In this document: positions 25,242 through 33,783 of the stretch, one piece after another
How positions within the stretch are numbered: the first letter of the stretch is position 1
Layout of the letters: each line of letters starts with the position of its first letter
Source: Paraburkholderia kururiensis JCM 10599 = LMG 19447
GTDB taxonomy: Bacteria > Pseudomonadota > Gammaproteobacteria > Burkholderiales > Burkholderiaceae
Reading direction: 5' to 3'
Length of the DNA stretch: 64,000 bases
Assembly: GCF_003986935.1 (NCBI RefSeq)
Contig: NZ_RJZE01000004.1
Span: forward strand, 186,001 to 250,000
The notes under the pieces: generated by a model
What the model saw: only the letters and a program-made list of their open reading frames with translations
Told to the model about the DNA's origin: nothing
The model's database searches: none
Position numbers and translations under genes: made by a program

Positions 25242-27379
25242 GTACGACAGAACGACTAACGAGCGCACCGACCGGCGCCGCCATGCCGGCGTCTGCGGAC
25301 TTCAGTCTCGCGCTCGCGGAGGGCTTCGCGGCGAGGATCGGCATGCTGGCAAGGCGGCTCGGCGCCAACGCGAATAGCGTGCGCTGGGCGCAACGCGCCG
25401 CATTTGCGGTCAGCCGCGCGACCTCGGAGGGGCACGTATGCGTGCCCCTATCGGCGCTCGCGACCCGTGGCGGCGACGACGTCCCACTGATCCGCGCGGC
25501 GCTTCTCGCGAGCGGCGTGGCGTGCGACGGAACGCAGAAGGTCGAGGCCCTGCGGCCACTCGTGATCGACGCCGCAGACCGGCTCTATCTCGCGCGTTAC
25601 TACGACTACGAGCAACGACTGGCCCGATTGCTGGTGACGCATGCGCGCGGCGCGGATGAGCTGGGCGTGCCAGCGGCTTGCGCGGCTTACGCGAACGAAC
25701 TGAAGGAAAAACTCGAACGCTTTTTCGGACCCGCGCCGCACGACGAGGTGGACTGGCAGCGCGTGGCGGCAGTGACGGCCTTGTCCGGCGGACTCACCAT
25801 CGTGAGCGGCGGTCCCGGTACGGGCAAGACGACCACCGTGGCGGGCCTCCTTGCGTGTCTGCTCGACATCCAACCGGACTTGCGCATCGCGCTCGCCGCG
25901 CCCACGGGCAAGGCAGCACAGCGTATGCAGGAAGCGCTGCTCACGCGTGCGGCCACGCTTCCCGCCGAACTCGCCGCGCGGTTGCCGGCGACGTCCTGGA
26001 CGCTTCATCGGCTGCTCGGGCAGTCGCCGGGGGGGCGGTTCCGTTATCACCGCGATAACCCGTTGCCGTACGACGTCGTGGTGGTAGACGAGGCATCGAT
26101 GATCGACGTTGCGATGGCGACGCATCTGCTCGATGCGCTTGCACCCCGTACGCGGCTCGTCATGCTTGGCGACAAGGACCAACTGGCAGCCGTGGAGGCC
26201 GGCGCCGTGTTCGCGGAATTGAGCGCACGCCCCGCGTTCAGCCGACGCGGCGTCGAGCGCATCGCAGCGGCACTGGGAATCGGGGCGGAGCAGTTCGAGA
26301 CGGCATTGCCCGATACGCACGTGAGGAAAGAGGATTCCCCGCATGAGACGGGGCACGTGGGCGATGCGACCGCGGCAAACCAGACGACTCATCGCAGCGG
26401 TGCGAACGATGCCGCCCATGGCGACCTGTTCGATCGGCTGCCGGTCGAAGAAGAACCGAAGCCCGTAGCGGCATCCGGCCCGACTGTCGGCGCGCCCGGC
26501 GTACTCACCGACTGCGTCGTCTGGCTGGAACGCAACTACCGTTTCGGGCTCGACTCGGTGATCGGCCGGCTCTCGCTTGCCATTCGCCGTGGAGATGCGC
26601 AGGCCGCGCTGGATGCGCTTGCACCGGTCGCACCGGTTGCACCTGTTACCGCAACCGGGAGCCACGCGGCGCCCGCTACTCCGGCTGTCTTTTATGAAGA
26701 CGACAGCGCGGCACTTTCGGAGCGAACCGTGGCCCGCCTGGCCAGCGCCTTCGCTCCGTATGTGCACGCCCTTCGTCGCGCGCTCGCCGCTCACGCACCC
26801 GACCCTGTACCGCTATTCGACGCGCTCAATCAGTTCCGCGTGCTGTGCGCGACGCGCCTCGGACCACGCGGCGTCGATGCCCTCAACACGTTGATCGCGG
26901 CCCGGGTGCGCCGCGCCGCCAACGTGGTCGTCGGGGTGGGCGCGAACTGGTACGCCGGTCGGCCTGTCATGGTGACGCGCAACGACTACGCACTCGGTCT
27001 CTTCAACGGCGACATCGGGATCGCGTTGCCGGGCGCGGACGGCGTGCTGCGCGTTCACTTTCGCACTAGCGATGGCGGCGTACGAACGGTGTCGCCCGCT
27101 GCTTTGCCACCCCACGACACGGCGTTTGTCCTGACGGTCCACAAGTCGCAGGGCTCGGAGTTCGACCATGTGGCGTTCGTGCTTCCGGCCGGTGCCAGCC
27201 GGGTGCTGTCGCGTGAACTCGTGTACACGGCCGTCACGCGCGCGCGGGCGCGCGTCGAGGTGGTAGGCTCACGCGCGGTGTTCGCCGAAGCCGTCGCGAC
27301 GCCGACGCAACGTGACTCCGGTCTTTCGGCACGAATCGCCGAAGCGTTGCGCAATGCGAACCAGGAGGCCAAAGCATGA
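25238..27379 (+). CDS. recD: Exodeoxyribonuclease V subunit alpha, RecD
   Basis: This is the 713-aa 5'-3' helicase subunit of RecBCD, superfamily 1B. Walker [11 protein letters not shown] is near residue 192, Walker [11 protein letters not shown] near 281, and the late motif [19 protein letters not shown] near the C terminus. A poorly conserved polar segment of about 75 residues (roughly 346-420, containing [16 protein letters not shown]) interrupts the helicase core before [11 protein letters not shown] and is probably a disordered insertion. The start is GTG at 25238, which overlaps the recB stop by 4 bp. Reading through upstream would only extend into an out-of-frame recB shadow. The stop overlaps arfB by 4 bp. 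Confidence 0.95.
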   Translation: MSTTERLTSAPTGAAMPASADFSLALAEGFAARIGMLARRLGANANSVRWAQRAAFAVSRATSEGHVCVPLSALATRGGDDVPLIRAALLASGVACDGTQKVEALRPLVIDAADRLYLARYYDYEQRLARLLVTHARGADELGVPAACAAYANELKEKLERFFGPAPHDEVDWQRVAAVTALSGGLTIVSGGPGTGKTTTVAGLLACLLDIQPDLRIALAAPTGKAAQRMQEALLTRAATLPAELAARLPATSWTLHRLLGQSPGGRFRYHRDNPLPYDVVVVDEASMIDVAMATHLLDALAPRTRLVMLGDKDQLAAVEAGAVFAELSARPAFSRRGVERIAAALGIGAEQFETALPDTHVRKEDSPHETGHVGDATAANQTTHRSGANDAAHGDLFDRLPVEEEPKPVAASGPTVGAPGVLTDCVVWLERNYRFGLDSVIGRLSLAIRRGDAQAALDALAPVAPVAPVTATGSHAAPATPAVFYEDDSAALSERTVARLASAFAPYVHALRRALAAHAPDPVPLFDALNQFRVLCATRLGPRGVDALNTLIAARVRRAANVVVGVGANWYAGRPVMVTRNDYALGLFNGDIGIALPGADGVLRVHFRTSDGGVRTVSPAALPPHDTAFVLTVHKSQGSEFDHVAFVLPAGASRVLSRELVYTAVTRARARVEVVGSRAVFAEAVATPTQRDSGLSARIAEALRNANQEAKA

Positions 27380-27783
27380 ATCCTCGATACGCGATACCGC
27401 CCAACGAAATCGAGCTGACCGCCGTCCGTGCGCAGGGCGCCGGCGGCCAGAACGTCAACAAGGTATCGAGCGCGATTCACCTGCGCTTCGATGTACGGGC
27501 GTCGTCGCTGCCCGAGGTCATCAAGATGCGCCTGCTCGCGCTGCACGACCGTCGCGTGACACGCGAAGGCGTCGTGATCATCAAGGCGCAGGAGTATCGG
27601 ACTCAGGAGATGAACCGTGCGGCGGCGCTGGCGCGCCTCGACGAACTGATCGAAAGCGTGAGCGTGACGCGTAAGTCCAGGGTGGCGACGCGGCCTACGC
27701 GCGCGTCGCAGACACGTCGCCTCGACAGCAAGACGAAGCACAGTGCGGTGAAGGCAGGGCGCGGACGCGTCGGCTTCGACTGA
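27376..27783 (+). CDS. arfB: Alternative ribosome-rescue factor ArfB (YaeJ), GGQ peptidyl-tRNA hydrolase
   Basis: This 135-aa protein has a GGQ domain at residues 11-95 ([17 protein letters not shown] at 23-25) and a basic C-terminal tail (about 105-135). In E. coli ArfB the tail enters the empty mRNA channel of a stalled ribosome while the GGQ hydrolyses peptidyl-tRNA. Length and both elements fit ArfB rather than a release factor. Its ATG overlaps the recD stop (ATGA), so it is the fourth gene of the recBCD operon, an association not expected from function. Confidence 0.93.
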   Translation: MNPRYAIPPNEIELTAVRAQGAGGQNVNKVSSAIHLRFDVRASSLPEVIKMRLLALHDRRVTREGVVIIKAQEYRTQEMNRAAALARLDELIESVSVTRKSRVATRPTRASQTRRLDSKTKHSAVKAGRGRVGFD

Positions 27784-27801
27784 CGAAACCTGGGTGACGG
27801 A

Positions 27802-29073
27802 CTACTGCTGCGACGTGCGCGGCGGTTCGCCCAGGAAGTCGACGCAGAGCACGTGGAGCTTGCCCGCATGCATGACCGCGACGGCCGCCGTGTAGCAATC
27901 CGCGCCTTCGGTGAGCGAGCAGTGCGGCCCCATGATCGCCACCCGGCCCGGCGCGGCGATGGCGCGACGGAAATAGTCGCGCCGCGACCAGTTGGCGTGC
28001 GTATCCGGAAAGAGCGGTGCGAGTCGCGCGGGCGGAGGCGGCAGATGCGCTGCGGCAATGGAGGGCAGCTCCTGCTCGCCGGACTCGTTCGTGACGAAGA
28101 CGCGACAGGCCTCGCCCACGCGAAACGCGACATGGGCGGCCTGCTCGAGATCGCCCGTCGTCGCGAACGCGCTGCCGGCGTCCGCGACCGCGCGGGTGAA
28201 ATCGTCGAAGGAAGGACGCTGCCGGCGCGCATGCCGACGTTCGTAGGCCGCGTAGCGTTTCCACATCGAGCGTAGCTGCGCGGGCGCGGCGGCGCCGGCT
28301 GCGCGGATCGATGCATTCGGCTGGCCGAACCAGAAGCCCTGCACGAAATCGATGTCGGCGCGCATCAGCACCATCAGCTCTTCCTCGGTTTCCACGCCCT
28401 CGGCGAGCACCAGCGTGCCCGCCTGATGAAGCATCGTGACGAGGTGACCGATGAACGACGCATCTCCGCTGTGCAGCGCGGCGCGCGTCACGAGCGAGCG
28501 GTCCAGCTTCACGATGTTGGGCCGGTAGCGCCAGACGCGATCGAAGTTCGAGAAGCCGGTGCCGAAGTCGTCGATGGCAATCAGGAAGTCGCGCGGTTGG
28601 GAAGCCGCCATCGCGGCGACGGCGGCTTCGTCGTCGGCACGATGTTCGAGCACTTCGATCACCACGCGTTCGTGAGGCAGCCCGAAGTACTCGCACAACT
28701 GCTCGATGAACGCGCGATGCGGCCAGCCCGTTTCAAAGGCTTGCGGCAGGGCGTTGAGAAAGAGCCAACCCGTCTCGATGCGCTGCTCGACGAAGTTCGC
28801 CACGTGCAGGCAGCGTGTAAGCGGATCGAGCTGCACCGGGTCGCTGGCGGATTTGGGCTGCGCAAAAAGCGTTTCGGGCGCAACGGACTGGCCGGTGGAG
28901 TCGGTTGCGCGCGTCAGCGCTTCATAGCCCACCACGCGCTGATGAGTGATCGACAGCACCGGCTGAAACACGCTCGACAGCGCGTAGTCACGCCACGTCG
29001 CGGTCCAGCCGGACTCGTTGCGCGCGAGATGCGGCAGCAGGGCGGTAATCGTCCGGTCTTCGACTATGGACAT
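27802..29073 (-). CDS. EAL-domain cyclic-di-GMP phosphodiesterase with C-terminal sensor-like domain
   Basis: This 423-aa soluble protein has an EAL domain at about residues 30-260. The catalytic set is complete by eye: Glu51 (YEALTRA), Asn107, Glu140, Asp168-Asp169 (IDDFGTGFS), Lys189 (VKLDRSL), Glu225 (AEGVET) and Gln245. It should therefore hydrolyse c-di-GMP. The C-terminal 140 residues contain NWSRRDYFRRAIAAPGRV, reminiscent of Cache/PAS-like sensor folds. The EAL-plus-C-terminal-sensor layout resembles Bacillus YkuI. ATG 29073 (MSIVEDRTI) is preferred over an upstream in-frame ATG at 29190. It is convergent with arfB, 18 bp apart. Confidence 0.9.
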   Translation of the reverse strand: MSIVEDRTITALLPHLARNESGWTATWRDYALSSVFQPVLSITHQRVVGYEALTRATDSTGQSVAPETLFAQPKSASDPVQLDPLTRCLHVANFVEQRIETGWLFLNALPQAFETGWPHRAFIEQLCEYFGLPHERVVIEVLEHRADDEAAVAAMAASQPRDFLIAIDDFGTGFSNFDRVWRYRPNIVKLDRSLVTRAALHSGDASFIGHLVTMLHQAGTLVLAEGVETEEELMVLMRADIDFVQGFWFGQPNASIRAAGAAAPAQLRSMWKRYAAYERRHARRQRPSFDDFTRAVADAGSAFATTGDLEQAAHVAFRVGEACRVFVTNESGEQELPSIAAAHLPPPPARLAPLFPDTHANWSRRDYFRRAIAAPGRVAIMGPHCSLTEGADCYTAAVAVMHAGKLHVLCVDFLGEPPRTSQQ

Positions 29074-29615
29074 GGCAAAACGCCGAAGTGTGATGTCTGG
29101 AATAGCGATGGCGATTGCGTCCCGCGCGCTATGCCCTGGCGCGCCTGGGACGCGGATCGTAACCGCCGGTATGGCCAGTGTGAAACGCAATGCGCGATTG
29201 CAGTGCCGGATTGCAGTGCCTGTCTGCTGCCGTGATCCCGACTCAATGGCATAAGTCGAGGCGAGTCTAACAGTTTGGGCGTTCGGCGAATGTACGGGTA
29301 ATCACAGTGCTCGTGTCGTGGTCGACGGGACCGTCAGGAGCGACAGGCGCCGCCGCGCTGCGAGGGGGGCCGTGCGCTATGGGGCGAGGCCGTAAGGTGG
29401 CCGGTATCGAGTATCGACACATGGTAAGCCGTCATGCTGCACGGCGGACATGGCCTGGATGTGCGTATGTGCGGCCATTCCCCACTGTTGCGCGCTTGCT
29501 ATGTCGACAATCCGGAGAGCGCACCCTGACGCCCGCGTGGGCGCTTCACGGCAGCGCACTGCGGGCACGACCCGCCGGATCGGCATCGCGTCGGACGGCT
29601 GCGCCCTCGGCGACC
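29074..29615. other. Intergenic region without recognisable gene
   Basis: This 542-bp stretch lies between the EAL gene start and a small minus-strand gene. Plus-strand open frames here translate to Arg/Ala/Pro-rich sequence with no family resemblance. No hairpin terminator, repeat or consensus promoter was seen. Confidence 0.5.
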
Positions 29616-29873
29616 TCAATGCGCAGCTTGCGGCACGTCGAGGATCAGGATGATCGTCCAGTCGGCGTCGCCATCGTGATGATATTGACGCTCAGCGACG
29701 ATAAACGGCTGCTGCTTGCCTTGCGGCCCGAGGAACAGTACGTCGCCCTCCATGGGCAGGCATTCGACCGGCGGCAGCGCGAGGAAAGCTTCCTTGTCGC
29801 CGCGCGGCATCAGCTTCTCGATTTTGCGCGATGCCGCTTCGGTCCATTCGATGTCCAGCTGGATATTGCTCAT
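29616..29873 (-). CDS. Small acidic cytoplasmic protein, function unknown
   Basis: This 85-aa protein starts MSNIQLDIEWTEAASRKIEKL. It is acidic, with no signal peptide or membrane helix, and has a compact pattern of alternating strands (VLFLGPQGKQQPFIVAERQ, DWTIILILDVP) suggesting a small folded domain. ATG 29873 is preceded by an excellent ribosome-binding site, GGAGGA, at proper spacing, which decides against the longer in-frame start at 29969. No family is recognised. Confidence 0.7.
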   Translation of the reverse strand: MSNIQLDIEWTEAASRKIEKLMPRGDKEAFLALPPVECLPMEGDVLFLGPQGKQQPFIVAERQYHHDGDADWTIILILDVPQAAH

Positions 29874-30196
29874 TGAGTCCTCCGCACCGGTAGGCGCATG
29901 CTTGCTCGCGTGCCGGGCCTTGGCTACAGAGCCGGCCCGGGATAAGGGAAAAGTGCGCGACTTTAGCATACCGGTGCCGCGCCTCCGCGGGCAGTAAGAC
30001 CGTTACGCCATTGAGCCTGCGCACTACGAGAGACCGCCATCTACAGCCGCGCATCGCCGCGTGATCTCGCCGCCCGTCGCGTCGCGCCATTGCAGTAAAT
30101 GCGCCGGTGAAAAGCAAAACAGGCCGGTGCCGGGTGATCCGGCATCGACCTGTCTTGTTGGGTGACGCGCGCCGCTGTGCGACGGCGTGTCCGGCA
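29874..30196. other. Intergenic region holding one minus-strand terminator
   Basis: This 323-bp gap contains the terminator at 30109-30153 for the small secreted-protein gene to its right. The remainder (29874-30105) shows nothing recognisable beyond the presumed promoter region of the 85-aa gene. Confidence 0.5.
30109..30153 (-). terminator. Rho-independent terminator of the small secreted-protein gene
   Basis: Two 15-nt arms (30119-30133 and 30139-30153) pair with few mismatches around a 5-nt loop. On the minus strand the stem is followed by TTTTGCTTTTC. It lies about 45 bp after the stop of the gene at 30197-30448. Confidence 0.7.
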
Positions 30197-30448
30197 TTAC
30201 ATGCTTGCGCCCGAAGCAGCGGCTGCCTTGCCCGCCTTCTTGTGATGACGGACCGGACCGTGACGGCGCATGGGCTTTGCCGGCGCTGCTTCGGCCGGCT
30301 GCGCCGACTGCAGTGCCTGGGCGCGTTGCTCGATGTCGGCGGCCTTGGCCGGATCGGTGCTCATCGTGATGCCCGTGTCGGACTGCGCGTAGGCGGCGCC
30401 GGTCAGTGCGGAAAGGGAAACCAGAATGGCGAGGGACACTTTCTTCAT
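30197..30448 (-). CDS. Small secreted/periplasmic protein, function unknown
   Basis: This 83-aa protein has a clear signal peptide (MKKVSLAILVSLSALTGAAYA, cleavage before QSDTG). The mature part of about 62 residues is Ala/Gln-rich, then strongly basic with His clusters (MRRHGPVRHHKKAGKAA). It has its own ribosome-binding site (GGAGG) and terminator, so it is a monocistronic unit. The His/Lys-rich tail could bind metal or nucleic acid, but that is speculation. Confidence 0.75.
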   Translation of the reverse strand: MKKVSLAILVSLSALTGAAYAQSDTGITMSTDPAKAADIEQRAQALQSAQPAEAAPAKPMRRHGPVRHHKKAGKAAAASGASM

Positions 30449-30737
30449 CGTTACCTCCGTAGGAGCGGTTTATGGACCCAGCTGGTGCCTGTCCAGTCCA
30501 AGATGACGTTTGGAAAGACAATTCATTCTAACGAGCAATATCGGATCCAGATGACGGCGAGTTACACAACTGACGCATAGTTACATCCCGTTACATCTTT
30601 GTGCCGGGTGTGAGGGACTGGCCTGCACGCGGCTCGCCGCCGCAGGTCGTTTGCTCGACGGACGTTTTTTCCTCCGCCCGGTACGGACTATGCGTGATGG
30701 GTAATCCGCGTCGGCGCGGCCGCTCGAAACGTCCTGA

Positions 30738-31541
30738 TCAGAACCATCCGATCCGGCGGTAAACGTGGAACTGGGCGATGCCGACAAGCTCGTGCAACGC
30801 TGTCTCGGCCGCCACGAGATTCGACAGCCTCGGCAGCCAGCCGCATTTTGCGTGCCGCACGTTTGACACGACCGGCTGGGGAGCGTAGCCGAACCGGTGA
30901 AAGTCGAGCATCGCACGCGGCATCTGGTACGCCGATGTCACGAGCATCAACGAATCGTAACGTTGCTGCTGCAGAATGGCCGCGACGTTCCGAGCGTTCT
31001 GGTAAGTGGTGAGACTCGTGTTCTCGAGAACGATGTCCTTGCGCGCTACCCCGAGCGTCAACAGGTAGGGCAGGTAGGTGTCGGCCTCCGATGCCGGGTG
31101 CCGTTGCGGATTGCCGCCGCTCACGATCACGCGGCAGTTCGCCCCATCGTCATGACACCTGCGGTAGAGCTTCGACACGGTCGCGATGCGCGCCATGGCG
31201 TCGCGCTTGGGGACGAGTACGCGATCGTCGCTGAATTCCGTGCCGCTGCCGAGCATGACGATGACCGTACCCGCGCCCGCCGAAGTGAACGTCGCGTGGG
31301 TTGCCGTCGAGTCATAAGGAGTCCGATAGATTGAGGGTTGTGCCCAGTCAAGTAGAGCCTGTGTGAGCCAGCCAGCTGCGAGCAACCAGAAGACCATCGC
31401 TGCGGCAACGGCGATACCTCTGCGCGCGCTGCGCCACAACATGAAAGCGGTCACGAACAGCGCGAATAAAGTCGATAAAAGCAATTTATTTGCGGTAATG
31501 TATGGATTTTCCGGTGAACGTGCGTGTAGCCATCGCGCCAT
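30738..31541 (-). CDS. DUF218 / ElyC-YdcF-like membrane protein
   Basis: This protein of about 267 aa has two N-terminal transmembrane helices (roughly residues 20-60: LLLSTLFALFVTAFMLW and VAAAMVFWLLAAGWLTQ). A C-terminal DUF218 domain of Rossmann-like fold follows, with GTVIVMLGSG, the RVIVSGG strand, SEADTYLPYLLTLGV, ENTSLTTYQNARN and LVTSAYQMPRAM. Homologues such as E. coli ElyC and SanA act in envelope or peptidoglycan homeostasis; the exact reaction is unknown. The start is uncertain: ATG 31541 gives a sensible topology but a weak ribosome-binding site, and the frame stays open far upstream. The DNA around 31440-31510 is AT-richer than its surroundings. Confidence 0.8.
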   Translation of the reverse strand: MARWLHARSPENPYITANKLLLSTLFALFVTAFMLWRSARRGIAVAAAMVFWLLAAGWLTQALLDWAQPSIYRTPYDSTATHATFTSAGAGTVIVMLGSGTEFSDDRVLVPKRDAMARIATVSKLYRRCHDDGANCRVIVSGGNPQRHPASEADTYLPYLLTLGVARKDIVLENTSLTTYQNARNVAAILQQQRYDSLMLVTSAYQMPRAMLDFHRFGYAPQPVVSNVRHAKCGWLPRLSNLVAAETALHELVGIAQFHVYRRIGWF

Positions 31542-31799
31542 CAAGGTTGCATCGTCCGCGCGCGCAAGGAACGGTAGCACGACGTTCGTACGGGGACCGG
31601 AATAAACGCGGCCGCCGCGCAAGGTCAGCCATGTCTGATTGCTGATCGCCCATGCCGGAGCGGCCGCGATGTCCGCCGCGCGCGTGAGCGCGCACAGGCG
31701 CCGGTGCTGCGGGCCATACCGTGGTCTGCCGCGCCTGCGGGCCGGCACGGCGACGTCGGATCGGGTTGTGTCATGGCTGCACTTTGAGAAAGAAGCGAG

Positions 31800-32114
31800 A
31801 TGACGACGTATTCCAACGAAGCGGTACTCGAAGCATTGCGGCGCGCGCAGTATCGTCAGGTCCCTTGGGCCCGGCGTCCCGAGGTGTTCGAATATCTTCG
31901 CGCCCTGGGGCTGATGGAGACGGTGCGGCAGCGTACGGTGGCACCCGCGCCGGGTTTTCATGCGCCCGTCGACATTGCGGTGCTCACGGATCGCGGCCGC
32001 GCGGAGTTTGCCCGCCTGGCTCGCGACGAACGGTCGCTGCAATGGGAAGCCAGCCGCATGAGCGACTACGTGGCCCGCCAGTCGCACGAAGCCGACCTCG
32101 AGGCACGCCATTGA
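31800..32114 (+). CDS. Small winged-helix-like protein, function unknown
   Basis: This 104-aa protein starts MTTYSNEAVLEALRRAQYRQV. The region FEYLRALGLMETV followed by IAVLTDRGRAEFARL resembles the recognition helix and wing (LTxxGR) seen in small winged-helix DNA-binding proteins, but no named family is recognised. A good ribosome-binding site (GAGAAAGAAGCGAG) precedes ATG 31800. It is divergent from the DUF218 gene. The C-terminal quarter is a charged helix. Confidence 0.65.
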   Translation: MTTYSNEAVLEALRRAQYRQVPWARRPEVFEYLRALGLMETVRQRTVAPAPGFHAPVDIAVLTDRGRAEFARLARDERSLQWEASRMSDYVARQSHEADLEARH

Positions 32115-32193
32115 TCGACGTCATGAGTAATGCCGTTTAACACGGTAACACGGCCATCCTGACGGCGCCCCTACCTCCGCTGCCGCAAGGCAC

Positions 32194-32221
32194 AAAAAAA
32201 ACCCGTATCGCGAGATACGGG
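32194..32221 (-). terminator. Rho-independent terminator, minus strand
   Basis: There is a perfect 8-bp stem (CCCGTATC at 32202-32209, GATACGGG at 32214-32221) with a 4-nt loop. On the minus strand it is followed by eight T (32194-32201). It is about 90 bp beyond the stop of the secreted-protein gene at 32312-32584 and presumably ends that transcript. Confidence 0.85.
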
Positions 32222-32311
32222 CTTACCGGATTACTGCTGCCACGCTGTGCTTGATGGCACTTCATAGACCTCGTCGGCGGCAAGGGGTTCCCGCTGCAGG
32301 TGTAGGCAACC

Positions 32312-32584
32312 TCATTTGCGTGGCAATGCGCGGCGCGCATTCGGCATGGGCGGGTCCGGCCGCTCGCGGACATTGCTCGCGATGTCGCCACGCAGATCGC
32401 CGCGCGGTGCAGGCGGCGTGAAACCGCGGCCACGCATGCCGTCTTCCCGCCAGGTCTGAATCGTTGCGGGTCGGTCGGGACGCCAGTTCCAGCCCTGTGG
32501 CCGCTGTTGCGCGTGAACTGCGACCGCCAGCCACGAAACCAGCGCGACCAGCAGGCCGCTCGTAAGCCGTGGTGCCAATTTCAT
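32312..32584 (-). CDS. Small secreted Arg/Pro-rich protein, function unknown
   Basis: This 90-aa protein has a predicted signal peptide (LTSGLLVALVSWLAVAVHA, cleavage near AQ). The mature part is basic and rich in Pro, Arg and Trp (QRPQGWNWRPDRPATIQTW). There is a ribosome-binding site (AGGAAAG) before the ATG and a strong downstream terminator. No family is recognised. Confidence 0.65.
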   Translation of the reverse strand: MKLAPRLTSGLLVALVSWLAVAVHAQQRPQGWNWRPDRPATIQTWREDGMRGRGFTPPAPRGDLRGDIASNVRERPDPPMPNARRALPRK

Positions 32585-32934
32585 GGCGCTTTCCTGTCAA
32601 GCCAGTCGTGCTGGACCTGTTTGCATGCTCCTACCGTATGCTGGGAGCCGAAAGCGGGCTGTAAATAATAGTAAAGAGATGTTTCGCTGAACGCTGAAGA
32701 CCTAAGCGGGCGCAGGCACGCATTGCAGCGAGGCGAGCTGATGGCGGTACTTGAGGGTGGCGGCCTGGGAGGGAGGCGAGACTACGTCGTAACCGGCTCT
32801 ACCGCGCGCCACGGCAAAAAGCGCGAGGCCCGGTTGCGGCAGGCGGGGACGGCGGAAGACGGAAGACGGAAAAAGAAGATCGAAAGCACACCGGGCGCCT
32901 GAGAGCGCCCGGTGTCAAAGGAAGAGGTTCGTGC
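32585..32934. other. Intergenic region with a terminator-like hairpin
   Basis: This 350-bp stretch has no convincing gene. It holds an 11-bp perfect hairpin (32888-32915) just beyond the DUF4096 gene. An AT-rich patch around 32660-32690 could hold the promoter of the secreted-protein gene. Nothing else was recognised. Confidence 0.5.
32888..32915 (-). terminator. Hairpin terminator after the DUF4096 gene
   Basis: There is a perfect 11-bp stem (ACACCGGGCGC at 32888-32898, GCGCCCGGTGT at 32905-32915) with a 6-nt loop, 20 bp after the gene stop. On the minus strand it is followed by GCTTTCGATCTTCTTTTT, a broken U-tract. Confidence 0.65.
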
Positions 32935-33336
32935 TCAGGCCATCTTGACCGGTGCGCGCCAGGACTCGGGATTGGTCCAGAACGCGCCGCGCAGGCGGTC
33001 ACGGCTGGGCGGCGCCGGCGGCTTGGCGGCCGTCGCGCCAATGCGTCCGCGCAGCGAAATCTGCCGGCCGCTCGAACCGAGGCGCTTCACAATTTCGGCG
33101 AGCGTGCCGTCGGCCTGCCATTCGTCGAAACGGCGGCGGCATGTCGGCGGCGACGGATAGCGACCCGGCAGCTTCGACCAGCCTTCGCCGGTCGACAGGA
33201 CCCATAGCACCGCGTTGACAACTGCACGCGCTTCGACACGAGGCCTGCCGCGCCGCTCGCTCCGTGCGGGCTCCGCACAGAACAACGCCTCGACCAGCGC
33301 CCACTCGTTATCTCTCAAATCGTCGAACAGCATCAT
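32935..33336 (-). CDS. Orphan DUF4096 (IS5-type transposase N-terminal domain) protein
   Basis: This 133-aa protein has residues 6-85 matching the N-terminal DUF4096 domain of IS5-family transposases (LRDNEWALVEALF, GRPRVEARAVVNAVLWVLSTG, WSKLPGRYPSPPTCRRRFDEW). The DDE catalytic domain is absent and replaced by a unique basic/Pro-rich C terminus of about 40 residues. No inverted terminal repeats or target duplications were seen. The gene has a good ribosome-binding site (GAGGTG) and a terminator hairpin. It looks like a captured DNA-binding domain or an intact remnant rather than a mobile element. Confidence 0.8.
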   Translation of the reverse strand: MMLFDDLRDNEWALVEALFCAEPARSERRGRPRVEARAVVNAVLWVLSTGEGWSKLPGRYPSPPTCRRRFDEWQADGTLAEIVKRLGSSGRQISLRGRIGATAAKPPAPPSRDRLRGAFWTNPESWRAPVKMA

Positions 33337-33783
33337 GTTTCACCTCAGCGAAGCTAACTCCGGTGCGCTGCCCCGCGCCGCGCACTCTTCACGCACCCCG
33401 TGGAGTGCCAGGAGGGACCGGGCTTGCCGCGACCGAAAGGTGCATCGTCGCGGGTGTTGCCGGCCCTGTGCGCATTCCTTTGCATGAAGCGTGCCATGTA
33501 CGCAGCGTTCACCTGTAAGCCGCGCAGCATCAAGCTCACGCGGGCGCTAGCCAGGGGCGTATAAGAATCCAAAACGCACATCCCGCAAATCGGGACAATC
33601 ACCAATCTTGTGCAGTCAGGCTCGTCCAGCGTGCGTTTGCGCTCTATTGCTGCATTGCCGCGAATAGTTGCGCACCATTTGCCTGTTTTTCGATACAGGC
33701 GGGGTAGGCGTCCCGGGCGCCGCCGAGCGACGCGGCGGCAGTCTAAAATGCGCATTAATAACTTTGACTAATGAGATTACGAA
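33337..33783. other. Intergenic region upstream of the LysR gene
   Basis: This 447-bp stretch shows no supported gene. A minus-strand frame of 133 codons across it has no recognisable composition or family. Near 33744-33772 there is a -10-like TAAAAT and an imperfect AT-rich inverted repeat (ATTAAT...CTAAT) directly upstream of the LysR gene start, plausible as its operator. Confidence 0.5.

Noticed and set aside
29307..29876. A 189-codon plus-strand frame overlapping the small acidic protein gene
   Set aside because: It lies antisense to a gene with an excellent ribosome-binding site and has low-quality composition.
32935..33336. An intact IS5-family insertion sequence
   Set aside because: No DDE domain, terminal inverted repeats or target-site duplication could be seen around the DUF4096 gene.
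33354..33755. A 133-codon minus-strand frame upstream of the LysR gene
   Set aside because: No ribosome-binding site, Arg/Cys-rich mixed composition, no family, and it would cover the LysR control region.
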